Source: Sipunculus nudus (Eukaryota; Annelida; Sipuncula; Golfingiida; Sipunculidae). From it: a stretch of 64,000 bases of DNA. Below the pieces are notes generated by a model. The model made no database searches. It saw only the letters and a list, made by a program, of their open reading frames with translations, and had not been told where the DNA came from. The stretch is from NCBI GenBank assembly GCA_026874595.1, contig CM049309.1:94262723-94326722 (forward strand), written 5' to 3'. Both the position numbers and the translations under genes were made by a program. Of this stretch, positions 1 to 57,929 are shown one piece after another; position 1 is the first letter of the stretch, and each line of letters starts with the position of its first letter.

Positions 1-598
1 AAGAAGAGAGACGCTGTTCTGATCCTGCCATTTGTATGTATAGTACAGGGGCAGGTAGGTCCGTAAGAAGAGAGACACTGTTCTGATCCTGCCATTTGTA
101 TGTATAGTACAGGGGCAGGTAGGTCCGTAAGAAGAGAGACGCTGTTCTGATCCTGCCATTTGTATGTATAGTACAGGGGCAGGTAGGTCCGTAAGAAGAG
201 AGACGCTGCTCTGATCCTGCCATTTGTATGTATAGTACAGGGGCAGGTAGGTCCGTAAGAAGAGAGACACTGTTCTGATCCTGCCATTTGTATGTATAGT
301 ACAGGGGCAGGTAGGTCCGTAAGATGAGAGACGCTGTTCTGATCCTGCCATTTGTATGTATAGTACAGGAGAAGGTAGGTCCGTAAGAAGAGAGACGCTG
401 TTCTGATCCTGCCATTTGTATGTATAGTACAGGGGCAGGTAGGTCCGTAAGAAGAGAGACGCTGTTCTGATCCTGCCATTTGTATGTATAGTACAGGGGC
501 AGGTAGGTCCGTAAGAAGAGAGACGCTGTTCTGATCCTGCCATTTGTATCTATAGTACAGGGGAAGGTAGGTCCGTAAGAAGAGAGACCCTGTTCAGG
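1..598 (+). repeat. HELQ: 64-bp tandem array made of an upstream HELQ exon 3' end plus its splice donor (about 9.3 copies)
   Basis: Units start at 1, 65, 129, 193 and so on to 577. Each holds 57 nt that read RKKRDAVLILPFVCIVQGQ, followed by gtaggtc, a good splice donor. The peptide matches the HELQ segment just before exon A (animal HELQ has a VLMILPYVAIVQEK-like stretch), and it ends in phase 0, as exon A needs. Copy 6 (321-384) alone reads VQEK at its end, the conserved form; most copies read VQGQ and the last full copy VQGK. Reading past a donor gives V-G-P-stop. The copy joined to the exon body, and so the real exon end, is probably at or upstream of base 1. Which copy is spliced in vivo cannot be read from the sequence. 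Confidence 0.9.
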
Positions 599-599
599 T

Positions 600-769
600 T
601 CTGCTGTTTGTCATTATTTATCATATTCCTTAATATAACCTGCTTACATTGAATTTGGAGTCATTTTGATTTTGGCTGTGCCGATACGTTGCCGTGACAA
701 TGCAGATCCTAAGCCTTGGTGAAGATTCGTATGATAGAGTTCATAATACATGTTGTCAGAACAATGATT
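600..769. other. intron sequence, no feature seen
   Basis: Intronic DNA between the exon-derived array and the Helitron-like element starting near 770. Nothing recognisable was found. Confidence 0.5.
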
Positions 770-1915
770 GTATCCGCCAAAACAGAGTTTTGCTGATACT
801 ATGTTTTCAGTTGGACCCTGCCGCTTAGGTTTCCGGAGAATTCCTCCGTTAATACTGGGCGAAATTTTTTGAAATTCGGAATTATGATCGGGTCACATGT
901 GAACTGCTGCGCCCTCATTTTTGGTTGACCTCTGACCTTTCCTCTCTGCCCAGCTTCCATTTGTGCGTCTGTTTCCACACATTAACCCACATATCTCGGG
1001 AACCATTTGACCAATCAGGCTAAACATTTTGCACAAATGTAGCCCATGGAATGCTTTGTAACATACACTAAAAATGGTGACACCACCTGCAACCATTTTT
1101 GCACAGCGTCCATCTGTTCATTTGCCTTGGGGAAAAAAAACATATCTCTGCATTGGTTACACTTATACACCTGAAATTTTGCATGTGTATACATCCTGGA
1201 CAGCTTCCTTGAATTTATTACAGGTGGCGCCACCGACATTCATGTTAAAGCTGCAGACATCCAAGCTCTTATCTCGGGAACCGTTTGGGCTAAAATTATG
1301 CATGTGTATAATTCTCAAATAGCTCTTTATCTTACACAAAACTGGTGCACCACCTGCAACCATTTATGCACAGCGTCCATTTGTTCATCTGGCTTTGGAT
1401 AAAATCACTCATATCTTGTAAGTAGTTGGACTTGTACACCTGAAATTTTGCAGGTTTTTACATCCTGGACAGCTTTCTTGATTTTATGACAGGTGGCGCC
1501 ATCTTCATTTATGTTTACACTGCAGACATTCAGGCTTATATCTCAGGACATATTTGGTTTGACATATCCCCCTGAAATTTTGCATATGTATAGATCTCAA
1601 ATAGCTCTAAATCATACACAAAATTGGTGGCCCCACATGCTATAATTTTTGCACAGTGTCCTGATTGTCTGCTTTGGATAAAATCACTCCGATACAAGTA
1701 GTGGTTCGACTTATCTGCCTAAAATTTTGCATATGTATACAACTTGGGCAGCTTTCTGGATTTTGTGGGAGGTGGCACAACCTACATACACATTTTGGCT
1801 GCAGACATTCATGCTAATATGCAACACACATCACTCTATTTCCCCTTGCCACTCAATCCATGCCTCACTTCATCCGTCCCACTCTGATTTTGGCGGATAC
1901 ACGTAGTCGCTTGTG
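770..1915 (+). mobile_element. Helitron-like non-autonomous element, copy 1 (TATCCGCCAAAA ends)
   Basis: The left end tatccgccaaaacagag is the inverted complement of the right sub-terminal ctctgattttggcggata, which is followed by acgtagtcgcttgt. The interior is a run of about 130-bp monomers carrying gcatgtgtatacatcctgg, caggtggcgccacc and gcacagcgtccatctg. A second copy with the same ends and interior lies at about 40231-41505. The inverted sub-terminal repeat, tandem monomers and a cttgt terminus fit Helentron-associated elements. Exact ends are uncertain by about 10 bp. No coding capacity was seen. Confidence 0.6.
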
Positions 1916-2448
1916 GACTACCCGTATTTCTGTTTATTTATTGCATACATAAAATCTTATGTAACTCTGTAAATGTTTGTTCTTTATGAGGACTGTAAGT
2001 GAACAGAATCAGTATTTATTAGCGGTGTCTGTATCTGCTTCATGTCACAGTTCCTTATGTTATATCCAATTTAATCATTTGCACATTATATGATCACTAG
2101 TTCATTATCATTGTATCAATGTGCTGAAAATACTTCACTGACCTTATACGCAACTTTGCAGCCAGTGACAATAGCTGGGTTTTGCCTGTATAACTATTTA
2201 CAGATATACAAATAACTCTTAATGTTATGCTCACTGAAAGACTAACCAAAATTCATGTGTGCATGTGTATTTGCTGAATATATGGAATTAACATATAGTT
2301 TAGATTGCTTCATTTAAATGAAAAATATTTCCTAACCAGTAGCGTGACATATTTGTAGATACTATGTAGACAATAATCCTAACACATAAAATTGCTGCTA
2401 ATAATACATCATATAATTTGTCATCACTCGTGAGATATATACTTACAG
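1916..2448. other. intron preceding exon A, no feature seen
   Basis: AT-rich intron sequence ending in the acceptor acttacag at 2441-2448. No repeat or coding similarity was recognised. Confidence 0.6.
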
Positions 2449-48622
<46,174 letters not shown>

Positions 48623-50001
48623 CAGATTACACCATCAGCCACCAGAAGTCAAGGTCACATATTTTACGAGTGGTCAACTAAGTGCCTCCCTCTGTCTGCA
48701 CCTCATAGTCAGGAAGAGCTTTGAAATATTACACCAACATCTGCCAGAAGTCAAGGTCACAGATTTTACGGGTGGTCAACTAACTGCCATCCCTCTGTCT
48801 CCACCTCATAGTCAGGAAGAGCTTTGAAATATTACACCATCATCCGCCAGAAGTCAAGGTCACAGATTTTACGGGTGGTCAACTAACTGCCATCCCTCTG
48901 CCTGCACCTCATAGTCAGGAAGAGCTTTGACAGATTACACCATCATCCGCCAGAAGTCAAGGTCACAGATTTTACGGATGGTCAGCTGTCTCTCTGTCTG
49001 CACCTCATAGTCAGGAAGAGCTGTGAAGGCATGAATTAACCTCAGTCAGAGGAGGGTCATGACCTAGTGGTAAAGGTGTTTGACGTTGGAGCAGAAAAAC
49101 TGTGTCATAACATTCAGGTTATGACTACTGGGTTATTTCATATCCATACCTAAACAAATACTTTGTAATAATACAACTTTGTAAAATTTTGTAACATTCT
49201 AGCATCAGCAAAAGAAGGAAAGACAGTGAAAGATGGTGTGACACAGTAATAGAATAACTGAATTGTTACACATTGTTTTGGTTTAATTAAGTTGGTGTCT
49301 TTGTATGATTATCATAGAATTAATTTAATACTGAGAGATCGATATTTTGATTTTAACTACATGTAGGTCCCTCTGCTGTGTCAAGAGTGAAGTCTGCATG
49401 AAGTCAGACTTAGATAACTGTGATATAAATGTGTGCACTGGCAATTTCCTTTTTATTAGAGCAAAAAGAACACAAACATGTTGACTGACATTTATATTTT
49501 ACCTTTTATTCAGGACTCGTATCACAGTGAAATCCCACATGAATCGAGACATTTTATGCTTAATTTATTACTAAACTTTTGATTTGGAAATATGGGATTA
49601 TCATCTGTGTTATGTACTACTTTTATCTAAATTTTCGGGAAACATCCTAATATTTACCACAGAAAGACATATTTCACTCAACGACTTTGAAGAGCCCTGG
49701 CCCATATATACATTGTCAGTGTTTGCTTTATAATAACTGCATTAATTATGATCTGCATTAGTTATGTCTGCTCCTAACTGTTGGGTATGTGTATGTTAGA
49801 AATTCAGTTAAAAAATTCTGTTACTTTAGGTTGTTGAAAATATTTTTACAATTTAATTGTACTGTTGCTCTTTGATTAATCATGTCACTCATTCTGTATT
49901 CCCAACATATATCCAACCATTGTGCCAAAATTGAAAGCATTTGTTTATCATTGAGCATCACTATGTTTATCCAAGTCATATTCATGATTCATGACAATAA
50001 A
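48623..50001 (+). other. HELQ: HELQ 3' UTR (putative)
   Basis: Sequence after the stop: four repeat units to 49027, then AT-rich DNA. The only classical polyadenylation hexamer I noted on this stretch in a suitable place is AATAAA at 49996. The true 3' end is not proven. Confidence 0.4.
49996..50001 (+). promoter_or_regulatory. HELQ: candidate poly(A) signal AATAAA
   Basis: AATAAA within atgacaataaaaaaaatgtt, 1.37 kb after the stop codon. The A-run itself could mislead, so confidence is low. Confidence 0.3.
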
Positions 50002-50494
50002 AAAAATGTTTAAACATATAAAATACTTCTCATTTATTGTTCATCATCTGTAACTTCAAAATTATTGTATACTTTTGATTAACTCAAACTGTCTGTAGTT
50101 TTCTTTATATATTCTCTCAGTGAATTTATACAGTATCTTTCTGTGCTATCTCATTCTATCCCATCTTTTCCACTCTAAGTAATACATGTACAGTAACTAT
50201 TTTATGGTTATCTAAATCATTGTCATAATTGACATATTCCATTTTGGATGTTACAGTTTTATTTCCTTCTGCAACTGTGTTATATTTGTTAAATTGTTTC
50301 ATTATATCTCTCTCCACCTGTCACCAGTCTACTGGCTGGTATAACATACCTGACACAAAACATATCCTATATTCGTAAACTACCATATCTAGCTTGATGC
50401 TTTTTTATGGTTCATCTTATAAAAAAATTAAACTGTAATGCAAGGTTTATCAGTTCTTCTTAACAACTTCAAAAAATTTGTGATTTACTAAGCC
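50002..50494. other. downstream flank, no feature seen
   Basis: AT-rich unique sequence between the putative HELQ 3' end and the Harbinger element. Confidence 0.5.
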
Positions 50495-51862
50495 TAAAGC
50501 CACGGTCACATTAAATCGTAGGACTGTTTCATCGTGCGATTGACCCACGATCAGATAGTCGCACGACCAGTCTCCACAAAATTGTCCTGATTCTGAAATG
50601 GTCGTGAGTACTTGATACTGGTGGTAGGTAATCGTACGACTGGTGGCACGCTCGGTTGCACTATCAACCAAAACTAGTGACGATCGGTCGCAAGATCAGT
50701 CGGGCGACAAGTCGTTGCGATTATTAATATTTATCGTACGACAAGTCATAGTGACCATCGATCAATCGTACGACTTGACGTAATGATCTGCGACTAGTCG
50801 TTCGACTGGTCGTGCCACCGATCGTATGGATATATATTCCTGGGCCCGATATCAGCCCTAGTCATTCGTTCGCTAGATCCCGTACAGAACAGTGATATGA
50901 TATATACGTTTTCTTCTTTGTCTTCGCTGGCTTCTTCGGTGCAGAAGTGCAGCTGCGGCAATAGCACCAAGCTGTTGTTGTTGCTCCAGCTGTAGCCGAA
51001 CCAGCATAAACTCGAGTCTACAGGGTGGCATCAGCTGCTCCATACTGACAATTTGGAGGTAAATACGACTGACTGAGCTTTGCCCTAGATCCCAACAATT
51101 TTATAACGTTTGCCGAGCTGATAGCACGACCAGTCGTATGGTCGTGCCACAAGTCGGGAGAGATCTTGGCAAGTTGCATTTCTGATCACAAGGTCGTACG
51201 ACCAGTGGTGCCACCAATCGCGAGGTGGCACGAGCAGTGACACGACCAATCGTGCAACAATTTGTCGCACGATGATGCACGACTGGTCGTGCAATGACTA
51301 AAGACTGGTGGTACAACCTTCTGGCTAATTCCCACGACCACAAAATTGACAAATCAGTCGCAACTGGATTTTTAAAGCCACGGTCACATTGGAGATACGA
51401 CCAGGTTACGACCTGTCCACGACTGAAAATTTTAGGAATCGCCGGACAATCGTGACAATAACGTGCGACCGATCGCGGAGGTCGTGGCTGATCACTGGGT
51501 GAAAAATCGGTCGCAGGTGGTTTTTGAACATGTTCAAAATCCAGTTGCGACTGATTTGTCAATTTTGAGGTCGTAGGGGCTCGCAAGAAGGTTGTACAAC
51601 CAGTCTTTGGTCATCGCACGACCAGTCGTGCATCATCGTGCGACAACTTGTTGCTCGATTGGTCGTGCCACTGCTCGTGCCACCTCGCGATTGGTGGCAC
51701 CACTGGTCGTACGACCTTGTGAACAGAATTGCGACTTGCCAAGATCTCCCCCGACTTGTGGCACGACCATACGACTGGCCGTGCTATCAGCTCGGCAAAC
51801 GTTATAAAAGTGTCGGGATCTAGAGCTAAGCTCATTCGGCCGTATTTACCTCTATTGTAAGT

Positions 51863-51998
51863 ATGGATCAGCTGATGCCTCCCTGTAGACTCGAGTTTAC
51901 GCTGGTTCGGCTACAGCTGGAGCAACAACAACAGCTTGGCGCTATTGCCGCAGCTGCACTTCTTCACCGAAGAAGCCAGCGAAGACAAAAAAGAAAAC
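51863..51998 (+). pseudogene. first-exon remnant of Harbinger-type transposase
   Basis: Starts MDQLMPPCRLEFTLVRLQLE, then a Q-run and AAAALLHRRSQRRQKRKR, ending at a splice donor cg|gtaagt (51999). Harbinger transposases commonly start with an LLxRR-rich basic stretch. The catalytic DDE part is absent, so the element is non-autonomous. The assignment rests mainly on the TAA target site; the peptide alone would be weak. Confidence 0.5.
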
Positions 51999-52002
51999 GT
52001 AA

Positions 52003-52151
52003 GTACTCTCAGAGGCATCTGTTTCCTGCACAGATTCAGGCTGCGGATCATCTTCTGCCATGGGTGCCGTGTAGATTTCTGCTAGCACCGCGGTGTCTGA
52101 AACAAGCTGTTTTCGGCCCTTGCCACGTCCTTTTCCTTTTCGTGGAGGCAT
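52003..52151 (-). pseudogene. remnant of a second element ORF, basic N-terminus
   Basis: The minus strand reads MPPRKGKGRGKGRKQLVSDT and about 30 more residues (acidic, E/D/S-rich) before losing coherence. Harbinger elements usually carry a second, Myb/SANT-like ORF convergent with the transposase. Position and orientation fit, but I see no SANT motif. Confidence 0.35.
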
Positions 52152-52713
52152 ATCACTGTACTTTCTTTACGAGATCTAGCGAACGAATGACTAGGGCTGA
52201 TATCAGGCCCAGGAATATATATCCATACGATCGGTGGCACGACCAGTTGAACGACTAGTCGCAGGTCATTACGACAAGTCGTACGATTAGTCGCTGGTCA
52301 CTAAGACTGTCGTAGGATCAATATTAATCGCAACGACTTGTCGCACGACTGACCTTGCGACCGATCGTCACTAGTTCTGGTTGATCGTGCAACCGAGCGT
52401 GCCACCAGTCGTACGATTACCTACCACCAGTATCAAGTACTCACGACCATTTCAGAATCAGGACAAATTTGTGGAGACTGGTCGTGCGACTACCTGATTG
52501 TGGGTCAATCGCACGATTAAACAGTCGTACGATTCAGTGTGACCGTGGCTTAACATGTTCAAAAACCACCTGCGACCGATTTTTCACCCAGGGATCAGTC
52601 ACAACCTCCGCGATCGGTCGCACGTTCTTGTCACGACTGTCCGGCGATTCCTCAAATTTTCAGTCGCGGACAGGTCGTAACCTGGTCGTATCTCTAGTGT
52701 GACCGTGGCTTAA

Positions 52714-53530
52714 AGCTTATGGTATTTTCGTGGATCTACTGAACAGTCATTTTATAATCGATCTGAGTATACATATATATATAGTGTGGGAGCCAGAATA
52801 GAGTCCTGTTTTGCCCTGCTTTCGATATCAATTGGCTGATGTGGAGACTTCATACATCAGTGTTACCTTCATTGCTATACAGGATGCTGAGCATATACAA
52901 CAATGCTGAGCAGAGTGGGGAGTTGGGAGGGGACCAACAAGTCTTGGCTAGATTTTTGGAGAGCTCATCTCTACTGTAGAGGTCTAATGGTTTGGTGAGA
53001 TCTTGAAGGCTATATGTGAAATGGTTGTCTCTGTCACTGGCACTTATAGTTGTCTGACTCTGAAGGAGAAAACCAAGACTATTATAGACCTTTCACCTCT
53101 GAATCTACACTGAGACTGGGTAGACTCTTTCAGTTTAAATGGGAAACCTCTTTACAACTACTCGGACATAATTTTTCTGCAATGGTAAGAAGGGATATGT
53201 AAAGATAGTTGTAACAGTCAGTTCTGTTAACCTTGTTCTTGAAAAAGTTATTTATGTTGACATGTTCTATGGCATGGTGCCTTCTGCCTAAGAGTGGCTT
53301 CTGTAGTTTTGTGGTAAGAATTGCCTTTTTTGCATTTGAGAACTTCTCAGGGACAGCGTCCTTTTCTGGGGATTTTCCATAGGCCAGGGTATGAAGTGCC
53401 TCACTAAGTTCTTTTAGAGTTGGTTTGCTGTCAAGTTCTTCCGCTGTAGGCAGGAACTCCATAGCATTAAAGACCGGTTTATTGACAATATTTTTGTGGC
53501 ATACACCTCCAGAGAAGTGCTCAACCCAGC
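52714..53530 (-). pseudogene. LINE reverse transcriptase remnant (right-hand fragment of a split LINE)
   Basis: Reading the minus strand: WVEHFSG near 53531, LPTAEELDSKPTLKELSEAL then AYGKSPEKDAVPEKF at 53455-53340, CYNYLYISLLTIAEK near 53190, and DLTKPLDLYSRDELSKNLAK near 53010. These match, in order, the RT motifs WVEHY, LP..DELD..PT..EL..AI..L..GK.PG.DGIP, NNYRGISLLSI.GK and DLTKAFDTVSRDGLW.I of the craniofacial-development-protein-2-like LINE family. The characteristic aspartate of RT motif A is kept, but internal deletions and frameshifts are frequent. It continues the fragment at 61168-61985. Confidence 0.8.
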
Positions 53531-56500
53531 ATGAATTATATATAGCCCACCTCTAAAGCAAGAACTCTATCGATTTTTGGTCAAAGGTCAAGGTCACAGA
53601 AACCACCTATTAAGAAAAATTATGGATGCATTTTTGGCCAAACGTTTCATCCCAAAGCTTCCATGTAGCACATATAGGTGACCTGCAAATAGGAGATGAA
53701 CCTGATTGAGTTGGGGTCACAAGGTCAAAGGTCAAGGTAACAGTGGCCATCTGTCTATATATATGTTTATGAATGATAACTCCAGTTTGGATCAACATAT
53801 TGTTTAAATCTTTATTTATATATGGCCCACCAGTAAAATAAGAACCTTTTTTATATAGTGGTCATGAGGTCAAAGGTCAAGGTCACAGGGAACATTTGTT
53901 TCCTGATAACCCCAGGTTGGATTGATATATTGGTTTTTAGCTCAGCTGACTATAAGTCATCTGAGCTATAGTCGTGGTCCATTGTCTGTCGTCCGTACGT
54001 CCGGATGACCGTCCGTAAGACTGGCACATTTCGACACCATTGGACCTACGAATCTGAAATTCTGCAAACAGATGTCCCAAAAATCTCCTACCATGCCGAA
54101 AATTGGGTCAATAGGACTTCGTTCCTTCGAGATATTAAGGAAAAACCTCAATTTTTTATTAGAAATCTATTTTCACACTTCAGGACTTCTTAATATCAAA
54201 ACCACTCATCTGTTTTTTTTTAATAAATATTCCTCTATATAGTTCCTATGTACATGCCATAAATTAAGTCAGTATAATTTAATTTAAAAAAGTTATGGGC
54301 CCAAACATAATAGACCTTGTAAAAAAATCAGGAAAGATATTTGGTCACTTAAGACCAAAAGTGTTAAAGGTAGGGACTTTTTTTCAGTAATACAACTTTA
54401 ATTAATCAAAATTTAATTGTATACCCAAAAGTAGATCAAAATCTTTTAAATTTTTTTAAATATTGGCAAAAATATAAAATTGGTACCTTAAAGTTTGCCC
54501 AACTTTGGCCACGGCACGTTTTTTTCCTGTAAGTACTGTGGATTTGATTTTCACAGCATGTACACATAAAGATTTAATCTGTTTAAATCTGAAATTTGAA
54601 AATAAAAGCTGCAAAATTAGGCTAGTTATTGAATTTTTTTTAGAGGCTCTTGTTGTATTCCCTTACATTGTCAAGCAGTCCACTTTGGTGAATGTAGGTC
54701 ATTCAGTGCATATCTCTATGCTCCCCAGGCTGTTGGCATAATGTTAGATGTCCCAAAGATCTCCTACCAACTGAAAACTGGGTCTTTGCGACTTTGCTCC
54801 TTTGAGAAATTAAGGGAAAACCTCAATTTTTTATTGAAAACCTATTTTCACACTTCAGGACTGCCTAATATCAAAACCTCTCATATAAAATTGGTACCTT
54901 AAATTTTGCCCAAGTTTGACCATGGCAGGTTTTTTTTCTTGTAAAAACATTTGATTTACTTTACACAGTCTGTATATATATATAGATTTAATCTGTTTAA
55001 TTCTGAAATTTGAAAGTAAAAGCTTAAAAATTATTCTAGTTATTGAAGTTTTTCTGAGGCTCTAATGTATTTACATTTTGAACCTCCAGACCAGCCATGT
55101 CTGGTCCTTACAGCCTTGTCTGGGTAAACGTATAGTGATGCAACACTGCTTTTACAAATGTAGAATCACATGTGGCAACCCTGCCCCCCCCCCTTCCCCC
55201 ACCCACCCAACCAGATATGTTGTATTACTTACATTCTTTAACCGATTGCTGTTTCTGTTCAAATGTATACAACTTTTCCAATCCTGAATCAAGTGTTATT
55301 TTCATATATATATATTGTTTTGCAAATTTAAAAAAATATATTTTTAGAAAAAATAAATACATCTGTGTTTCTATTAAAAATCTTTTCATACTTCAGGACT
55401 GCTTAATATCAAAACCACTCATCTGGTTTTCTTCATATTTACCATATATATTCCTCTATATAATTCCTATGTACATGCCAGAAATTTAGTCTGTATTATA
55501 TAATTTAAAAAAAGTTATAGGCCCAAACATAATGGACTTTGTAAATAATTCAGGGAAGATATTTGGTCACTTAAGACCAAAAATTTTAAACCTAGAGACT
55601 TTTTTTCAGTAATACAACTTTAGTTAATCAAAATTTAATTGTATACCAAAAATTAGATCAAAAATATAAATTTGGTACCTTAAATTTTGCCCAAGTTTGA
55701 CCATGGCATGTTCTTTCTTGTAAGAACATTTGATTGACTTTTCACAGTCGGTATATATATAGATTTAATCTGTTAAAATCTGAAATTTGAAGGTAAAAGC
55801 TTAAAAATTATTCTAGTTATTGAAGTTTTTCTTAGGCTAATGTATAATTCTAATGTATAAATTTACATTTTGAACCTCCAGACCAGCCATGTCTGGTCCC
55901 TACAGCCTTGCCTGGGTAAACTTTATAGTGATGCAACACTACTTTTTCAAATGTAGAATCCCCCCCCCCCCAAACAGATATGTTGAATTAGTTACATTCT
56001 TTAATTGCCGTGCTGTTTCCAATGAAATGTATACAACTTTTCCTGAATCAAGTGTAATTTTCAGATATTTATTATTTTGCAAATTTTAAAAATATATTTT
56101 AAGAAAAAATAAATACATCTGTGTATATAATGTGATGTGGCCTGAGCAGATTAACCGTAAATGTTAATGCAATTTAGAATTGTTAATCAACTTAAATTTC
56201 AAATATAATTGATATATACTGTAAATGTATAGTAAAATTTATAAATTTTGTCCAAAATTTCCTTTAACAAAAATTGATGTATTAAAAAAATGAGGATGTA
56301 ATGCAAACATTCGTTCAGTATTTTTCTGCCTCAATAGAATGGGAATTAAAGTGATTTGCTTTGTTTTCCTATCTCTCTGTTTGTTTTGAAATATTAAATA
56401 ATTATGAATAAAACATTTTTTTTACCTGTAAGCACTTTTGGATTTGTATCCTGTATGTTTATGCAAAGGTGTTGTAACTTTCCTCACTCCCTGCCACTGA

Positions 56501-57929
56501 GTATTTGTTTGGGACAATATTCTTCTGGCAACTGCATAAAATTTATTACTGGTAAATAAAGAAAAAATATACAGAGGTACAAAGGTGTTTTTAAACTCTC
56601 ATCCTCCCCCTCCCCCCCCCCCCCCCTAATCAGGTCCTTCCACCTGTGGGATTGGAACATTATGTTTGTATATATTTAAAAACAATGGATTTAATTGGAT
56701 AGTGTAAACTGCTGAACTGTCAACAGCTTATCAAAAAGCCAACTAATGATCATGGTAATAATGTAGATCTCATATTCACAAACTGCTATAGCCTGATATG
56801 TTTTAGTTGGTCATCGAATCTTATTTAAGAATGTTCAAAAGTTGGTGCACTGGAATGTTAATTAATCACCTCCATCCCTCCCCCCCCCCTGGTTTATGTG
56901 CTTAAATAATATATTTTAAAATACTAATAAAATATCAGTTACATTATAACATTCATGTTCCAGATGGGCCAAATAGGGAAATGTTCAGGTGTATTATTCA
57001 ATAGTTTAATACCATATATTCGTGTATTACACATTACAATATATACTTATCATATATAGTGTATGCTCATTTGAAAATGGATTTGTTCACAGCTTTTTAT
57101 TTGAATCAATAAATAGAAGAAACCGTAGTCGCTGGCCAAGTGTCAGTATATGCTGCTGAAGATGGGGGCGTATTCTTAAAGGGGGGGGGGGGGGGGTGGT
57201 TAATTGTCTCGGGATACTGTGGCACCTGCGGTGCCAAGAAATAACTAGTTTTTCATATGAGTCTGGGGTACATATAACTTGAATAATTGGGAAAATAATT
57301 GTGTGGGTGTAAAAAAGAAAATGGAAAAGTGGGGAAACATGAGTACACTTAAAAATAAACAAGCCAAACAATTATCCTTCTACTGATGCTGGAGATCATG
57401 CCAGTTGGTGATCACAGAAAAAGAAACACTGATAAAAAAAATGCTAAATAAAGCCAAGGATCAAGGTTTATCAGATAAATATAATTGGCTAAGGATCTCC
57501 ATTATAAATCTCCATTTCAAATCAATAAAGGGACTTGTTGGGGTATACATCCACAATTTATCACTGATTAACCTCATATAGTGTGTTTTAAACTTAATGT
57601 TAACAAGATACTGTCTATTATTCTGGTATTAAGCTCTAATTAAATATGTGCATGTTGTATGTCTATACTATCATTTCCTTGCTGGGTATACAGCTAGTAA
57701 ATAGTAAATACCCGTCCTGTGTGATGTGAGAATCCACAGGTGTTCTGCTCGCAGGTGCATGAAATCAGGATCAGGAGCACTGGCTCAGTAGTCAGTATGG
57801 GGTGCTCAGCATGTGGCCTGCCAGACTCCACCATATCAATACTGGCAGGTGTCAATTGTGAAGTGATCACTAAAAGCAATCAAATGTATATTGAATTAAA
57901 AGAATGATCTGTTGCAGACCAATATGTTA

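Larger units (their letters stand above)
51376..52550 (+). mobile_element. PIF/Harbinger-type element 2 nested in element 1 in opposite orientation
   Basis: 1175 bp, ends agccacggtcacattggaga and cagtgtgaccgtggct, flanked by TAA at 51373-51375 and 52551-52553. Element 1's sequence is continuous across it: ...cgcaactggatttt | catgttcaaaaaccacctgc, matching the intact inverse in element 2 (ggtggtttttgaacatgttc and aaaatccagttgcg). Element 2 therefore jumped into a TAA of a sister copy, giving a palindrome of about 2.2 kb. Confidence 0.85.
50498..52710 (-). mobile_element. PIF/Harbinger-type element 1 (interrupted), TAA target duplication
   Basis: Ends agccacggtcacattaaatc (left) and ctagtgtgaccgtggct (right), flanked by TAA at 50495-50497 and 52711-52713. 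A 3-bp TAA (TWA) duplication is characteristic of PIF/Harbinger. About 1035 bp of its own sequence remains: 50498-51375 and 52554-52710. It is interrupted by element 2. On the minus strand near 51040-50930 it carries the same transposase-N-terminus-like segment as element 2. Sub-terminal regions are packed with gtcgtacgac-like motifs. Confidence 0.82.

Noticed and set aside
50498-52710. piggyBac (TTAA target) assignment for the palindromic elements
   Set aside because: The duplicated target common to all four ends is TAA; TTAA is not present at the 50495 end, and the tips do not start with CCC.
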